64,000 nt of DNA from Haemonchus contortus (lineage: Eukaryota; Nematoda; Chromadorea; Rhabditida; Trichostrongylidae). This document shows positions 1 to 11,469 of this stretch, in pieces. The position numbers were made by a program, and so were the translations under genes. Under the pieces are notes generated by a model. The model made no database searches. It was given only the letters and a program-made list of their open reading frames with translations, and was not told the origin of the DNA. The stretch is taken from assembly GCA_000469685.2 (NCBI GenBank), contig LS997566.1, positions 21,043,045 through 21,107,044 on the forward strand, written 5' to 3'. Position 1 is the stretch's first letter; each line of letters begins with the position of its first letter.

Positions 1-145
1 CTCGTCCAGCCGCTTTTTTAACGGTTTTTCGAGGCCTTTTTTCACTTCGGAAACACCGATCCACGCAGCTCCTTCGCCTCCATCGCACTATTTTCCATCT
101 TCCATTTCTCGTCATAATGTGTGTTACCCAAATTTATCGTGAACT
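1..145. repeat. Dispersed repeat, copy 1 (second copy near 61137)
   Basis: This stretch shares blocks with about 61137-61290 in the same order and orientation: a CTCGTC start, a poly-T tract, the block CCTTCGCCTCCATCGCACTA, then a block resembling TTTCTCGTCATAAT and an ACCCAAA block. The copies have diverged by small indels. I see no coding potential and cannot name the family. It could be the end of a larger element that begins outside the window. Confidence 0.6.
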
Positions 146-264
146 TTGCCTCCAATATGAAAGTTGAGTAAGCCAAAGCACGTACAGCACTGGTCAAGAA
201 ATCACCTTAAACCTTTTTTCTCATAACTCTTCTCAAACTCGATATTTTTGAACGATTTTTTGGT

Positions 265-2384
265 ATGTTGACGACAGTAATAGCTCCTGATGAAGGAGTC
301 AGAAATGAAGAAGGAGAAAGGGTCCTTGCCCTGTCCATAGAACACGACTTGGCAGTCTGCAGCACCTTCTTCGCGAAAAGGAAGTCCCAGATGGCAACCT
401 ACAGCAGTGGAGGGGAAGAAACGGAAAAAGGTCATGTGCTAGTAAGAAGACGATCATCCCTCAAAACTGTAAAGGACATCAAGTACTGCCCGGAGAAGAT
501 CTGGCTCCACAGCACAGACCTCTTTTAGCAGACATAGCCATCGATCTTCCTAAGAAATCGATGTCAAGAACGGAACGAAGGATCCGGTGGTTGAAGTTGC
601 ACCACTTCGAAGGAGAACATCTCCATGGGAAGGTACTAGAAGCTGGACTTCCAAATCTCGAAAGCCGATCAAGCAGGCTTGGAGCAACGCTGTGAAGGTC
701 ATCCTGCGATGAGCAAAGGAAGAGCTGGGGAAACTCGTGGTGATTTCCGAGGGCACAAGGAAGCATGGTTGTGGAATGATGAGGTCCAACGAGTTGTGAG
801 GCAGAAGAAATCGGCTTACAAGCGCTGGCAGAAGACACGTGCTCAAGAGGACCTCGTTGCCTACAGAACTTACAAGAGGGTGACCTAGGCTGCTGTCGCG
901 AAGGCGAAGAACACGGAAATAGACGTCTTGTATTAGAAACTCGACAGTCGAGAAGGAGAGAAGTTTGTCTTCCGCCTGGCGAAAGCGCGTCACCGCGCCA
1001 ATCAGGACATCGAGGTAGTGAAGTCCGCGGGGGGAACAGCGAGGGTGCAATCCTGAGAAAGCCTAGCGAGGTCAGGCGTAGGTGGAAGGAGTTTTTCGAC
1101 GGGCTCCTTAAGGAACAATTCGCCCGTAAGAACAGCTCCCAATTAGAGGCATCGGCTGGTCCTATCAATCTCTGGACAGAGAATTAGGTGCATAGAGCAA
1201 TTCGAAAGATGAAGGTTGGGTAGGCAACTGGACCGGATGGAGTACCGATGGAGGCATGGAAAGCGCTCGGAGAGCACAGGACAAAGTGGCTCACCCGATT
1301 CCTGAACACTGTCACCGCCGAAGGAAGAATCCCAGATGCGTGGAGGAGGAGCACTATCGTTCCAATCTTCAAGCAGAAGGGGGACGCGGTGGAGTGTTTC
1401 AACTACCGGGGGGTCAGGTTGACTGCTCATACGACGAAACTGTACGAGCGGCTGGTCGACTAAAGATTGAGAAAATTGGTCCCATTCCCACAAAAGCAGT
1501 TCGGCTTCATGCGTGAAAGGTCTACAACGGGCGCCATCTTCATAGCTAGACAAGTTATGGAGAAGTATCAGGAAAAGCGTAGACCCTGCTACCTAGCCTT
1601 CCTCAATCTGGAGAAGGCTTTCGACCGTCTCCCGCGACAAGTCCTCTCGAAGACGCTCCGGAAACGAAAGGTTCCAGAGCACCTGATCTTTCTGGTGAAG
1701 GAGATGTACGATGGCTCCACCACAACAATACGCACCCCACGCTGCCATACCGGAGCAGTAGATGTCACGGTTGGGGTACACCAAGGGACAGCTCTGAGCC
1801 CGTTCCTCTTCCTGCTCACGATGGACGTCATCACAGAAGAACTCATGGATGGATCACTGAAGACCATCCTCTACTCTGATGAAATCGCTTTGATAGCGGG
1901 GAGCTATGAAGAACTCCACGACAAACTCCAGAATTGGCAGAAGGTACTGACGGAGAATGGACTCCGGCTGAACGCGAAGAAGACCAAGTTCCTCAGCTCC
2001 GAGGCGGGCACGGAGTCAATCGTCGACGGTCGCGGGGAAGCCATCGAAAAGGTCCAAGACTTCCGATACCTGGGGAGCGATCTAGCCGCTGATGGTAGCG
2101 TGGACCAGGCCGTAAGATCCCGAACAAATGCAGCATGGATGGAATGGAGGGGTCACTGATATCTTCTGCGACGGTCGGTGCTCCAGGACCTCAAAGGAAA
2201 GGTGTATCGGAGAGTGGTAAGGCCCAAGAAGCTCTACGGGAGCGAGTGCTCGCCCGTGAGCAAATCCCATGAAGGACAGCTCCATTACGCTGAAATGAGA
2301 ATGTTTAGATGGGTCTGCGGCTGGACGGGGCTGAATCGGGTCAGAATTGAAGACGTTAGGACGGCTATTCAAACAGCCCCATGA
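265..2384 (+). mobile_element. RTE-type non-LTR retrotransposon, degenerate
   Basis: The translation follows RTE-clade order but is broken by stops and frameshifts. The end of the endonuclease domain is at 265-528, a linker region at about 680-1050, the reverse transcriptase at about 1248-2159 and the C-terminal RTE segment at 2178-2384. The palm motif reads YSDE where active elements have YADD or FADD, so a catalytic aspartate is replaced by glutamate. Stops interrupt the frame near 888 and 1461. The 5' end is truncated (no start of the endonuclease domain), and the similarity stops at about 2384. It sits in an intron of the ANGEL-type gene, in the opposite orientation. It is a dead copy. 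Confidence 0.85.
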
Positions 2385-2395
2385 CATTACCTCAC

Positions 2396-5300
2396 CTTTG
2401 GACATTGATGACCGGAAGCACGAGTCATAATGATCGTACTGCACTTCCTGTAGACCGAGTATATCCGCATTTAGCCGTATCAATTCTTGTTCCAGTATTG
2501 GCCACCGATGCTCCCAAAGGAGCGGGCCTTCATCAGCTCTGAATGGAATATTTATGAAACTTCCGACAAAGTAACCGTAGTTCTAGTTATAAGGAGGCTC
2601 TGAGTATTTCTAGTAGAAAGCATCTCTTTAAATGTACTCCCTCAAGGGACCAAACTGTGTTTGCTGTGAGACCACTCTTTATGATCGGCACGGTTAATCA
2701 TACTTTTGAGGTGCCATTTTCAAGTCGAGAAGCGGAAGTATTACTTCGGAATAGCGCATGGGTGGGGAAGGAAGCGACGAAGTCCGCCAATTTTGCAGAA
2801 AATAGGGCTCCTCAAAAGGAGAGAAAATAGAGGTTGTAGGAGATTACCAATACAAATGATAGGGAAGGGGTATCTGGACGAGCTTTTCGTTTGTTGCAAT
2901 CGCTCAAAAAGTCGACTACATCAATCTGAAACTGCCTAGAATTGCCTTTCACTGCTGCTATGGGTCATGGCAAGTTGTTTTGACTTCCTACACGGGTTCC
3001 CTCAGTATGAGTGGTGAAGTCTTCATGATACCGTTGAAACTCGTAAATGCATACGCACGGGACAATCTCTGAGTAATTATCAAGCCCTATCTGAGCCGTT
3101 TTCCGACCTGACAGCGGCACATATTGTATTGGAGAGGACCACAGATTTACTCTCGCCTAGATATCTCATGGACCTTTTTTATTACGAACTCTGTGCAAGG
3201 AAGATTGCTCAAATGATTGCTTAAATTACTGTCAAACCTTAAATGCCCGTAAAGGTACATAGTTTTCAGAGTGGTTAGTTGACACAGGACATTATAACAG
3301 CATACACGAAACTCCGTATTGCTGCTTGATGGGACAGGAGCAGCCTTAACAAGAAATTATTCTTTATATCTGCACGAAATAATAAAATGAAACAGCATGG
3401 GGAGCCCGACCTAGAACTTGTGACCAATTTCCTCACCTTGAAAGTTTCCCAATAGCGAAGCGGTACACCACTAAGCTCTAAAGCCGCTTTTGAAAGAGCA
3501 TCATCCTTAGAAGGTTTCTTTTGCAGATCCGTGGATACCTTAAAATATTAATGGAACAGGAAAATCTTCTTGTGGAGAGGTTTCTCAATAAATGATTTCC
3601 GATAATTACCAAGCAACCTAACTAGTACTTCTAATCAATAAAACTACTTTCAAAAATCAGCACTGCACTGCAGAAAGGAAAGACCATAAGCACTGAAAAA
3701 TTCGACCAGGATTCGAACGCACCGATGTTCTAAAAGACATCCTTTTCGAGGATCGCCTCTTATGCTTGGCAGTCTGAAACTCAACATAATTATGCAGCCG
3801 ACAATATTCAATTAAATTCAATCCAGCAAAAGCGATAAGGGCTTATCCAATTAGTTTTAAAAGATACCACCGCCTGCTCAGAAAAACAATCATTAAAGTA
3901 AATGCTGTATAAAAACAATTGCGATATCACAACATCCGTAGTGATGCGACCACTGAAGATCACTGGACAACCGAGACAGTTTCAGAAGCTAATGTGCTAC
4001 AACATGAACTTCCAAAGTGGCTAACAAATCGACATATAGGGTGTCCCAGAATAATGGGTGGCATTATTCAAAAACTTTTACGGTAGAAGTATAATAATTT
4101 GTCAAATTCACTATACCCGGTATTAATTAGTTGCACTAGAAGATTTTCTTGCAATATGCAGGGTCACTTCAGATTGCTGAGGCTCACTCATCGCCACTTT
4201 CAATCACTGGCATGCGAGGGGCGGAAAGGCCTCATGAAGTTCCTTATGATCCCTATAGTATCCGTACGGTGGGCTATTCAACGATACAGAGAAGGAAAGG
4301 CCACCGCTCCTAAATATAGGACTACTAAATGATCCGCTTGGCAGTCGGAGAAGATCCTGGGTGAACCATCAAAAAGACGGCGTAGGAGAAATTCTCGAGG
4401 TTGTCGGTGGGGCGGACTGTTAGCTCTGCATGACAGTCCGCCCCACCGACAACCTCGAGAAGTTCTCCTTCGCCGTCCTTTATGCGCCTCATTGTAATTC
4501 CACTCATATGCGAAATGCCACTCCTTTTCCAAGTTCATCAGGCACTGTAGAGTTGAAAAATACAGCAAGTTGCTAACTCTCTCAAGTAGAGACACGCAAA
4601 TCTTCATCAATTGCCTTAATCAAAGAATTTTCATGAAGACACCATTCCTCAACAAATTAAACGATTGTGTTTCAGCTATAAACAATGGACGCGTAATCTT
4701 TCATTAAAAAAGTGGCTATAAGAACAGCATAATGATGTTTTTTGCGGGAGCCACTGGCGGAGGTTTCAAGACGCTGGTGGTTTCGTTGGCGCCGGCATGA
4801 AAATGACAAAGACTTGTACTCAAAGAGAACACTGATGGAATTAATGAAGCACTGGCACGACTCCGATCCTTGAAACCTTTTGCAGTCTTTCCAGCAAGAC
4901 GATACTCCAGCCTACAGAGCCAAGCTCACCCAGGACTGGTGCCGACGCTAGCTACCCGACATCATAAGCAAAGAGGATCGGCCACCCTACCTTCCAGATT
5001 TGATCCCACTTGATTCTTCGTCTGATCTCTGATTAGAAGAGGACCTGCGGTTCGAAGTCCCAGTCTGGAGTCCTAGAAAACAGGACTCAAGCACGACTGG
5101 GAAGAAATGAAGGAGCACGCCTGCGTGTAACATGCGAGGACATCGAGAGTGAACTTTGGACCTCCATTCACGCTCTGGGGGTATTTTGAAATTTGATTGT
5201 AGCATGTTATACTGCATAATGTTAGTTGACGTGCTTCAAGATTCTACTGTCATTCTCTGCTGGGAAGCTTCAAATGCATTGCCATGAATTGGCGCCCCTA

Positions 5301-8300
5301 ATTTTGGTACAACCTGTACACACAGTGTGTGCTTTATATATGTACCTTAGAATTCATTTGCAAGAATTTATCCAAGGATATTTTTCACAAAAAAATCATG
5401 ATTATTTGATTGCTCGTCATTAGAAACATCAAGGGTATGATGTTTTGGCTTAAACGGATATCGATCCGGGACTCGAACCCGTGGCCACGCTATGTGCCAG
5501 TGCGCTACTTGCCATTACACCACCTCCGCCCAATCCAGTTTTCAATGTAAATCTTATGTTTCTATAAGGAATGAGAGCTCTTTCCTAGTCCTTTCGAATC
5601 ATGCATTTAAAGCTTCCCAGTAGAGAACGACAAGTCACAAGGCGTGAATTCAAGTTGGACAAGTTCGGAATTGCAATGTTCGATCAGGTAGATAATCATC
5701 AACCGCCGAAAACTGCCTGCTACGGAAGGATTGGGCACTAATGAGTTGCCTCCTACCACTGACTCTTTATAATACGCTAAATAAATTTGGTTTAGCAGTT
5801 GAGTAGTGTAAAAATTGAATTATTCTATTACACTGACATATCTCAAATGATTGTCACACCAATTTTCTTAGCCATTGATTTGCTATTCACGTCGTTATTA
5901 AATTCGTTCACTAGAAAAACAGCATTTGCGACATGTTCACGCGCAATGGCAGAACATCCTATGGGTAGAGTGCTCAGCATACTAAACGGGGGAGGACGGA
6001 GCGGGACGGTACATTCGTGCCATTCGACTGCGCAGGGCAAATTGTGCGACGAAATCCGTGGCGATTCGAGCGACTCTGGCGCCTATTATTGGGACACAAA
6101 CTTGAGTGAAGTAGATTAGTTAACTAGGGTCAGCTGATCCTACTAAACTACTCTACTTGAAATTCGGTTCCAATAATAGGCGCTAAAGTCGTCAAAACCG
6201 CTACGAATTTCGCCGCGCAATTGGCCTCGTGCAGTTCGAATAGCACGAATGTACACACACCTTACTGAACGGACGTCTTACATAACGAAAAAAGGGCAAT
6301 CACGTCCTTATCTTCAGGCTAGATTGATACCACAACATTGCATCAATGATTACACTTATTAGCGGTCAATTACAAGTATTAAATCCTTGTTGCATCCATA
6401 ACTCACGATTTATAGACCAACAATAATGCAAAACTGTGGATTACAGAGAGGACCACTAACGAAAAGTAACAGCAGGTGAACTGTTTGTAAGTGTGAGCAT
6501 TGAATGGGTACCCGTGGAACCATAGAATCTCGCTCACCTTTTCACTCTTTATAATTGTTATCTCCTCCTCATCTATGATAGTCAAATCGTCCAAGCAGAC
6601 TACTTCGCTATCACAGTCCGAATTATCTGAAACATGAAGAAAAGTATACCCTGACAGGAAATTTCAAGTGGCTCACTGATCTCCATGCATTGTGCATGGA
6701 CTACAAGGAAGAACCTTTACAAATCACAAAACATGAAACGTGAAAAATAAAAATCTTAGCATACCTTTCTCAACTGTAAGGTCGATAACTTCACCTTCCA
6801 CTTGCGATCGCAGTGTAAGATTCATACTATCTACAAATTAATGCAATAATGGTAATTCAACTCTAGAGATAACAGCACTATTAAATTTCTTAAAATATAT
6901 TCGTCAATTTATTCATTCATTGAAAAAATACTGATTGAATTCCATCCACATTTACTCTAAGGTATAAGTCTGTCGAAATATTTTTTGAAATGAAACTCCA
7001 GACAACGAACCTTCGCTAAGAACCACTACTGACTGCTCTTCCACAATTTCTCCCTCTTCCAGATTGTCGCCTTCACAAGAATTGGAGAGATTACCTGAAG
7101 CCATTTTAGGAAACCCTAGAAGAAGCAAACCTCAACCACTACCTCACTATGAAGGATTAGTGCACAGATTTTTTCTGCAAAAAGCCAGATTTTCAAAGAT
7201 GAAAGCACCCACTAATATTTGTGCACCTTTATCTAAAAAAGGTTGGACATAAGGTGTGTACAGACAATGACATACTGAGAACATCTCGGAGTGTTGGCTG
7301 TTTTCCCTGCGTCGTCTCTTCCTTGACAGTACAATCAAGCTGCTGAGTTGTAACCGAGTCAGGTGAACCAGCACGTGCTAAAAATTTACATGCTGCAGCG
7401 CAAGAAGAACGGAACATTTTAAGAGTGCAACACATTCAACCACTGTACAAAATTGTCAGCGTTTTCAGAAGTTTTAGATACATACATAATACATACAAAT
7501 TTACATGAACCAAGCTATATAACATATTTACATCCTGACCGCGACGCTAAATTCTCCCTTTTCAGTGAAAAGAATTGTAGAAAAGATAGACAGCTAAACT
7601 AAGAACACTATTGCCAAGTCAAAAACTATAAGCGAAACCATTCGAGTTGCTATTTCCATTCGTGCCTTCGATGTACTCATTTTATTACTTCAAAGAACCT
7701 TTAAACCGTCTGCAAGACCGATTAAGTGCACAAGTTTCCGTGGACTTACTCGAAAATCATGCTGATTACAGGAGTTGTCTCTTAAGCAAACCTATACTTG
7801 GTTACCAAAATGTTTTAAACGGTGCAGGCAAACCGATTTTGACGGAAGAAAGATTTAACAGTCTTGCACCACACTACAAAACAAAACCGTGAACCATTAC
7901 CTGATACTACCTGATGATCAAAAATGGTCCGCGACATGAGGTTGTTTTGAAAGCCTATAAAGTTTCAAACTCTGAATTTTCAGAGGCTTGCGATCGAGCA
8001 TGGTCATAATCAACCGAGCATAGGTCATAATCCATTGCAAATTTCTCTACTCGAGACGTCCCATAAATTGGCAATCGATTCATTGAGCTAGAGTAGCTCT
8101 TGATTCACTAATCATCTTCAGAAACTATCATTCACCGTACGTCAACACGTTGTCCGACATTCCAGCGCAACCTTCACTTTTGGAGCGGAACGCTTCACCA
8201 GAGACAATGAACAGGAATCTATCTATTCAACCCGCATTCGATTGGCCACTGTAGAGAATGCATCGAAAATCTCCCCAAGAGAAGAATGAAAGTCATTCAC

Positions 8301-9532
8301 AATCGAGACAATCATATTGTTGATTGAAATTGTTGGAGCTCGAAATGGTCAGGGAACTCGGGGAAAATATAACAAGTCAGGCTATGTGAAAGATAACTCT
8401 TTGAATATGCTGAAGAGAGTTCATTCACTAACTTGCTCCAGTGGAATCGAGATCATCATCGACGCAAATAACAGACATACTTTCGCTACTATCGTCCGTC
8501 ACCTCACCCTCTTCTTTGGATTCTCTGAAAGGAGTAACAGAGTCGGCACTTCATATACAGTAATGCTCTTTTTACAAGGAAAAAGGATATAAACAGTAAC
8601 AGTTGGTAAGTAACATAAAACAAATCGAACAGATTTCCTGGGTTATACCTTGGCTTCTTAGCAACAGGACCATCCGTTACATCTCCTGTAGCTACTGTAG
8701 GAAAATCAGCTTCCAAATCTATGACTGGTTGAGCTGGCTTCGTACGTCGGCCGTCGTTGACTGGAATGATTTCCAGATAAGCAGCCAACTCGTGTTTGCA
8801 AATAGAATATAGAAACTGAACCATCCGCAACAGCAATCATCACTTTCGTTATATGCCTTGGAGATATTTAGCACTCATTGATGAACTTGGTCCATGTGTT
8901 TTCAACATTACTACGCGCACACATCATATTGGACTGATAATACTCTTATCATATACAGCAATGACTACTTCTAAGGCTCGTCAACAGCATTGCGCCTCGC
9001 ATTACTTTTTTAGCTCTCTTTTCTCAAGGTCACATTTTTCATATGTTGTGGCCACCACTAGAATTTCTCTTACAATTCGCTAATTTGTCGTTTGCAGCAC
9101 TCAAAATGCAGTTTCTATATTCCACATTGTAAGAGGAAACAAAAAAGAAAGAGATAAGGTCGAACAGATTATAATTGAGCCTTTTCTTTGAATTAATCGT
9201 CGAGAATTAGTTCAGGGGTTTTCACCTTCAGCACATTAGCACCCTACCTTTCAAAAGGCTAAGCCGAGCAGCTGGCAGCAGCAGCAGATACACGACAACT
9301 AGGCTATGTTATCATACCAAACCTTACCCTTACCAATGAACAAGGTTTTTAGGTAAGCAAGTAATAAACCCAGCCTAGGGATTAAGTAAGAAAAAAGGAA
9401 TTGGATTAACTACTCACGGATCATCCGAAAGATGTTGAGTGACGTACTGCTGTCTGGCGTCTGCACCTTTGGCATAACTAAAGGGACAAAAACTGCGTCA
9501 TTGTTCTGAGCAGCAGGTTTAGGCGTCGTCAT
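2396..9532 (-). CDS. ANGEL: ANGEL/CCR4-like endonuclease-exonuclease-phosphatase protein, 3' part beyond window
   Basis: Ten exons join with consistent phases: 9532-9418, 8760-8649, 8524-8433, 7377-7276, 7094-7011, 6830-6765, 6626-6538, 3538-3437, 3344-3238 and 2538-2396. The last donor is AAG|GTGAGG, and further exons must lie left of the window. The start ATG is one base behind a TATTGCAG acceptor, as for a trans-spliced leader. Exons 8-10 match ANGEL/Nocturnin-type proteins in order: PLRYWETFK, CCYNVLCQ, LYGHL, then LNADILGLQEVQYDHY, where the QE glutamate is the family's Mg-binding residue. These proteins are EEP-fold nucleases or phosphatases acting on RNA ends. Exons 1-7 encode an acidic, low-complexity segment carrying VIDLE, VICVDDD, VIDLT and TIIDEEE patches and a basic AKKPR. 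The family assignment is firm; the biochemical role of this copy is inferred. Confidence 0.85.
4036..5440 (+). pseudogene. Tc1-like transposon remnant in ANGEL intron 7
   Basis: The left end GGGTGTCCCAGAATAATG near 4039 resembles Tc1/mariner terminal repeats. Downstream frames read like a Tc1-type transposase: a helix-turn-helix segment with RWAIQRYREG near 4270-4310, a DDE-domain part reading VFQQDDTPAYRAKLTQDWC near 4890-4950, and a PPYLPDLIPLD block near 4985-5015. Stops and frameshifts make it non-functional. I could not fix the right end. Confidence 0.7.
4376..4477. repeat. Near-perfect 45-bp inverted repeat with 12-base loop
   Basis: The arms 4376-4420 and 4433-4477 are reverse complements with two mismatches, around the loop TAGCTCTGCATG. 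It lies in the helix-turn-helix region of the Tc1-like remnant, so it is an inverted duplication of transposase sequence rather than a terminal repeat. Confidence 0.9.
5455..5531 (-). repeat. tRNA-derived (SINE-like) repeat, copy A
   Basis: On the minus strand this 77-base block has an A-box-like GGTGTAATGGCAAGTAGCGC and a B-box GGGTTCGAGTCCC. The T-arm folds, but the ends (GGGCGGA and ATATCCG) do not form an acceptor stem. Related copies are at 30335 and 43125, so I read it as a tRNA-derived repeat, not a functional tRNA. Confidence 0.6.
6010..6253. mobile_element. Palindromic MITE, copy 1 of 3
   Basis: This 244-bp element is an imperfect full-length palindrome. It runs from TACATTCGTGC to GCACGAATGTA and centres on a TAGGGTCAGCTGATCCTA block. 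Inside each arm is a segment close to GGCAAATTG-CG-CGAA. Copies of nearly the same length are at 17731-17972 and 60149-60390. There is no coding sequence. It lies in ANGEL intron 7. Confidence 0.85.
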
Positions 9533-10277
9533 ACTGCAATACGAAGTGTGATGGATGTGTTGCCGTAAGTGCTATAAAGGGATATCAAAAATAATCGCGT
9601 TCCTGTTGCAGCAGCAAGATGCTATCACTCATTCTCATCAACTTAACAACTAGTTTCACTCGGGTTGGTTTTTTTTATAGGGGCTTAACCTTGAGTTCAC
9701 AGGAAGACTCATTTTCAATGTGAGATGTCAGTTAAATCACAAAAAAGGACTTTCTAAAGGATCCGCAATCCGAGAATTATGTTCCCTTTCATTTCAGAAG
9801 CCCTTACAGAATGTCAAGCTCGGGCATCATGTTATACACCATTTCTAAATAAAGCCAACTCCCTCATGCGTGATACACAGCCATATCTGCGACACCGCGA
9901 TCAAACCGAATTCGGCGCTCTATTCAATAAGCACGAGAATAAGTTGAGCGAGGAGAATCGTCGGGTCATTTAAATGCGATCCTGAGAAGCAGGCCTTACG
10001 TGTTGCGTCCAACAGTGGGCGCTTTTAGAGTTAATCGACGTTCGTTAAAGGAGCGTCTCCGCACTCACGTTGACAGAGATGGACATCGTATATTGACCGC
10101 AAATGTCGCTCTGCGGAAAGCTGTTGACGAGGTCCGCGCCGCCCCTGATGGATTTGTTCAAGAAGTGGAAAATAACATACTCCTGGAGGCCGTCAGAGGC
10201 GGCGCGGACGTCGTCAACAAAGGCTGCCTTCAGACTTCAACGTGTGTCCCGTGCACGCGAGCAAGCGGCGATGCGAC
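9533..10277. other. Upstream of ANGEL-type gene; unassigned plus-strand ORFs
   Basis: This region contains the 5' flank of the ANGEL-type gene and two plus-strand open stretches (9779-9973 and 10000-10299) that I cannot assign. The second is GC-rich and overlaps the start of the next fold-back structure. I see no splice-supported gene here. Confidence 0.3.
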
Positions 10278-10943
10278 GGCGGCACTAGCCACCAGTTGAC
10301 AGCACTGGGTACCCATCGATATCGCGAATCAGCGATGACTAGTTTTTCTAGCATTTTGAGTGTCGACTGGCGTTTCTTCTCTGTATTTCTTGCATTGCAA
10401 TGCTTTTGTATTTTATTTTTGTTTAATTTTATTCTATTTTCGTGATCGAACGAATAGTAATGCTCGTCTATATATGCTAGCTCTAGTACATTTCAATGTT
10501 TCAGTAGTTTTTCAGCTCAAAGTTGCTGGGCTGAAAAGTTGGACTGTTCTGAGTGCAAAGGCATCGGGTTCACGTAAGGCTTTACCAACTTTTCGAAATC
10601 TTTCATGTTTTTTCTAAACACCAACCCAGACCTAACCCAACCCCTGCTTCTTCAATAAGTTTTACGTAAAGCCAAACTAATCTCCAGCTTACAAATTTGT
10701 TGCATTATTCTAGATTCATCAACAGACACTTTGCAACTTTTCAGTCCGGCAACTTTGAGCTGAAAAACACTGAAACATTGAAATGTACTGAAGCTAGCAG
10801 GTATAGACGAGCATTACTGGTCATCTGCAAAGCAAGAAATACAGAGGAAAAACGGCGGCCGGCACTCGAGATGCTAGAAAAACTAGTCGTCGCCCATTTG
10901 CGGTATCGATACCCAGCGTTGTCAACAGGTGGCTAACGCCGCC
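10278..10943. mobile_element. Fold-back (inverted-repeat) element, about 0.67 kb
   Basis: Arms of roughly 205-280 bases at 10278-10560 and 10735-10943 are reverse complements at about 85 percent by eye, with some indels. Matched pairs include GGCACTAGCCACC with GGTGGCTAACGCC, GACTAGTTTTTCTAGCAT with its complement at about 10870, and GTACATTTCAATGTTTCAGT with its complement near 10780. The spacer is about 170 bases. There is no transposase, so this looks like a non-autonomous fold-back element. Confidence 0.75.
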
Positions 10944-11469
10944 ACACGTATGCTGAAGCGTGGAAGCAGCCAAACTTCAGCTGAGCGACCAACGTGTTCA
11001 ACAGACGATGTTCAGACGATACTTGGCACAATACTCTGAATAATGCCATCGATCAAGTCTTCCATCTTCTGGGTTCGGTTTGTTCAGGAGGATGAAAAAG
11101 AGGAAAGAGAAGAGGAAAGAGCACGGCCTGGGAATTTGGAAACTGCCCATTTCAAGTGTTTCACACGACCTGCCAAGAAATCATACGGTGGAAGACAAAG
11201 TATCAATCTAGTTCGTCGTTGAAACAGTGTAAAAGAATCTGATAAGGGAAACAACAAAATCAGTCTCGAATTTCATTGTATCGGTCAGCTTTGTCTCGTT
11301 AACTGGTGCGTTGGGTTACGACGTCGGGCACTGGTTGTCAGATAACCTAAGCAAAATGGGGCAATTCGTTTTAAAATCACCCCTCACTGCAGTGTGAGTG
11401 CTTCACGCTGCTCCAGAAACAAATACCGCACCCGGGCTACATTGTCGTAGTCAACAGCAGGTTGAGTGA

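Noticed and set aside
2082..2396. Full 133-codon minus-strand ORF ending at 2082
   Set aside because: Only the part above 2396 is an ANGEL exon; the remainder is intron and antisense RTE sequence read through a splice donor.
3690..3780. tRNA-like sequence on the minus strand with a GTTCGAATCC B-box
   Set aside because: The T-stem does not pair and no acceptor stem can be formed, so a tRNA call is not supported.
5455..5531. Functional tRNA gene
   Set aside because: The A and B boxes are present, but the ends do not pair as an acceptor stem and related repeats exist elsewhere.
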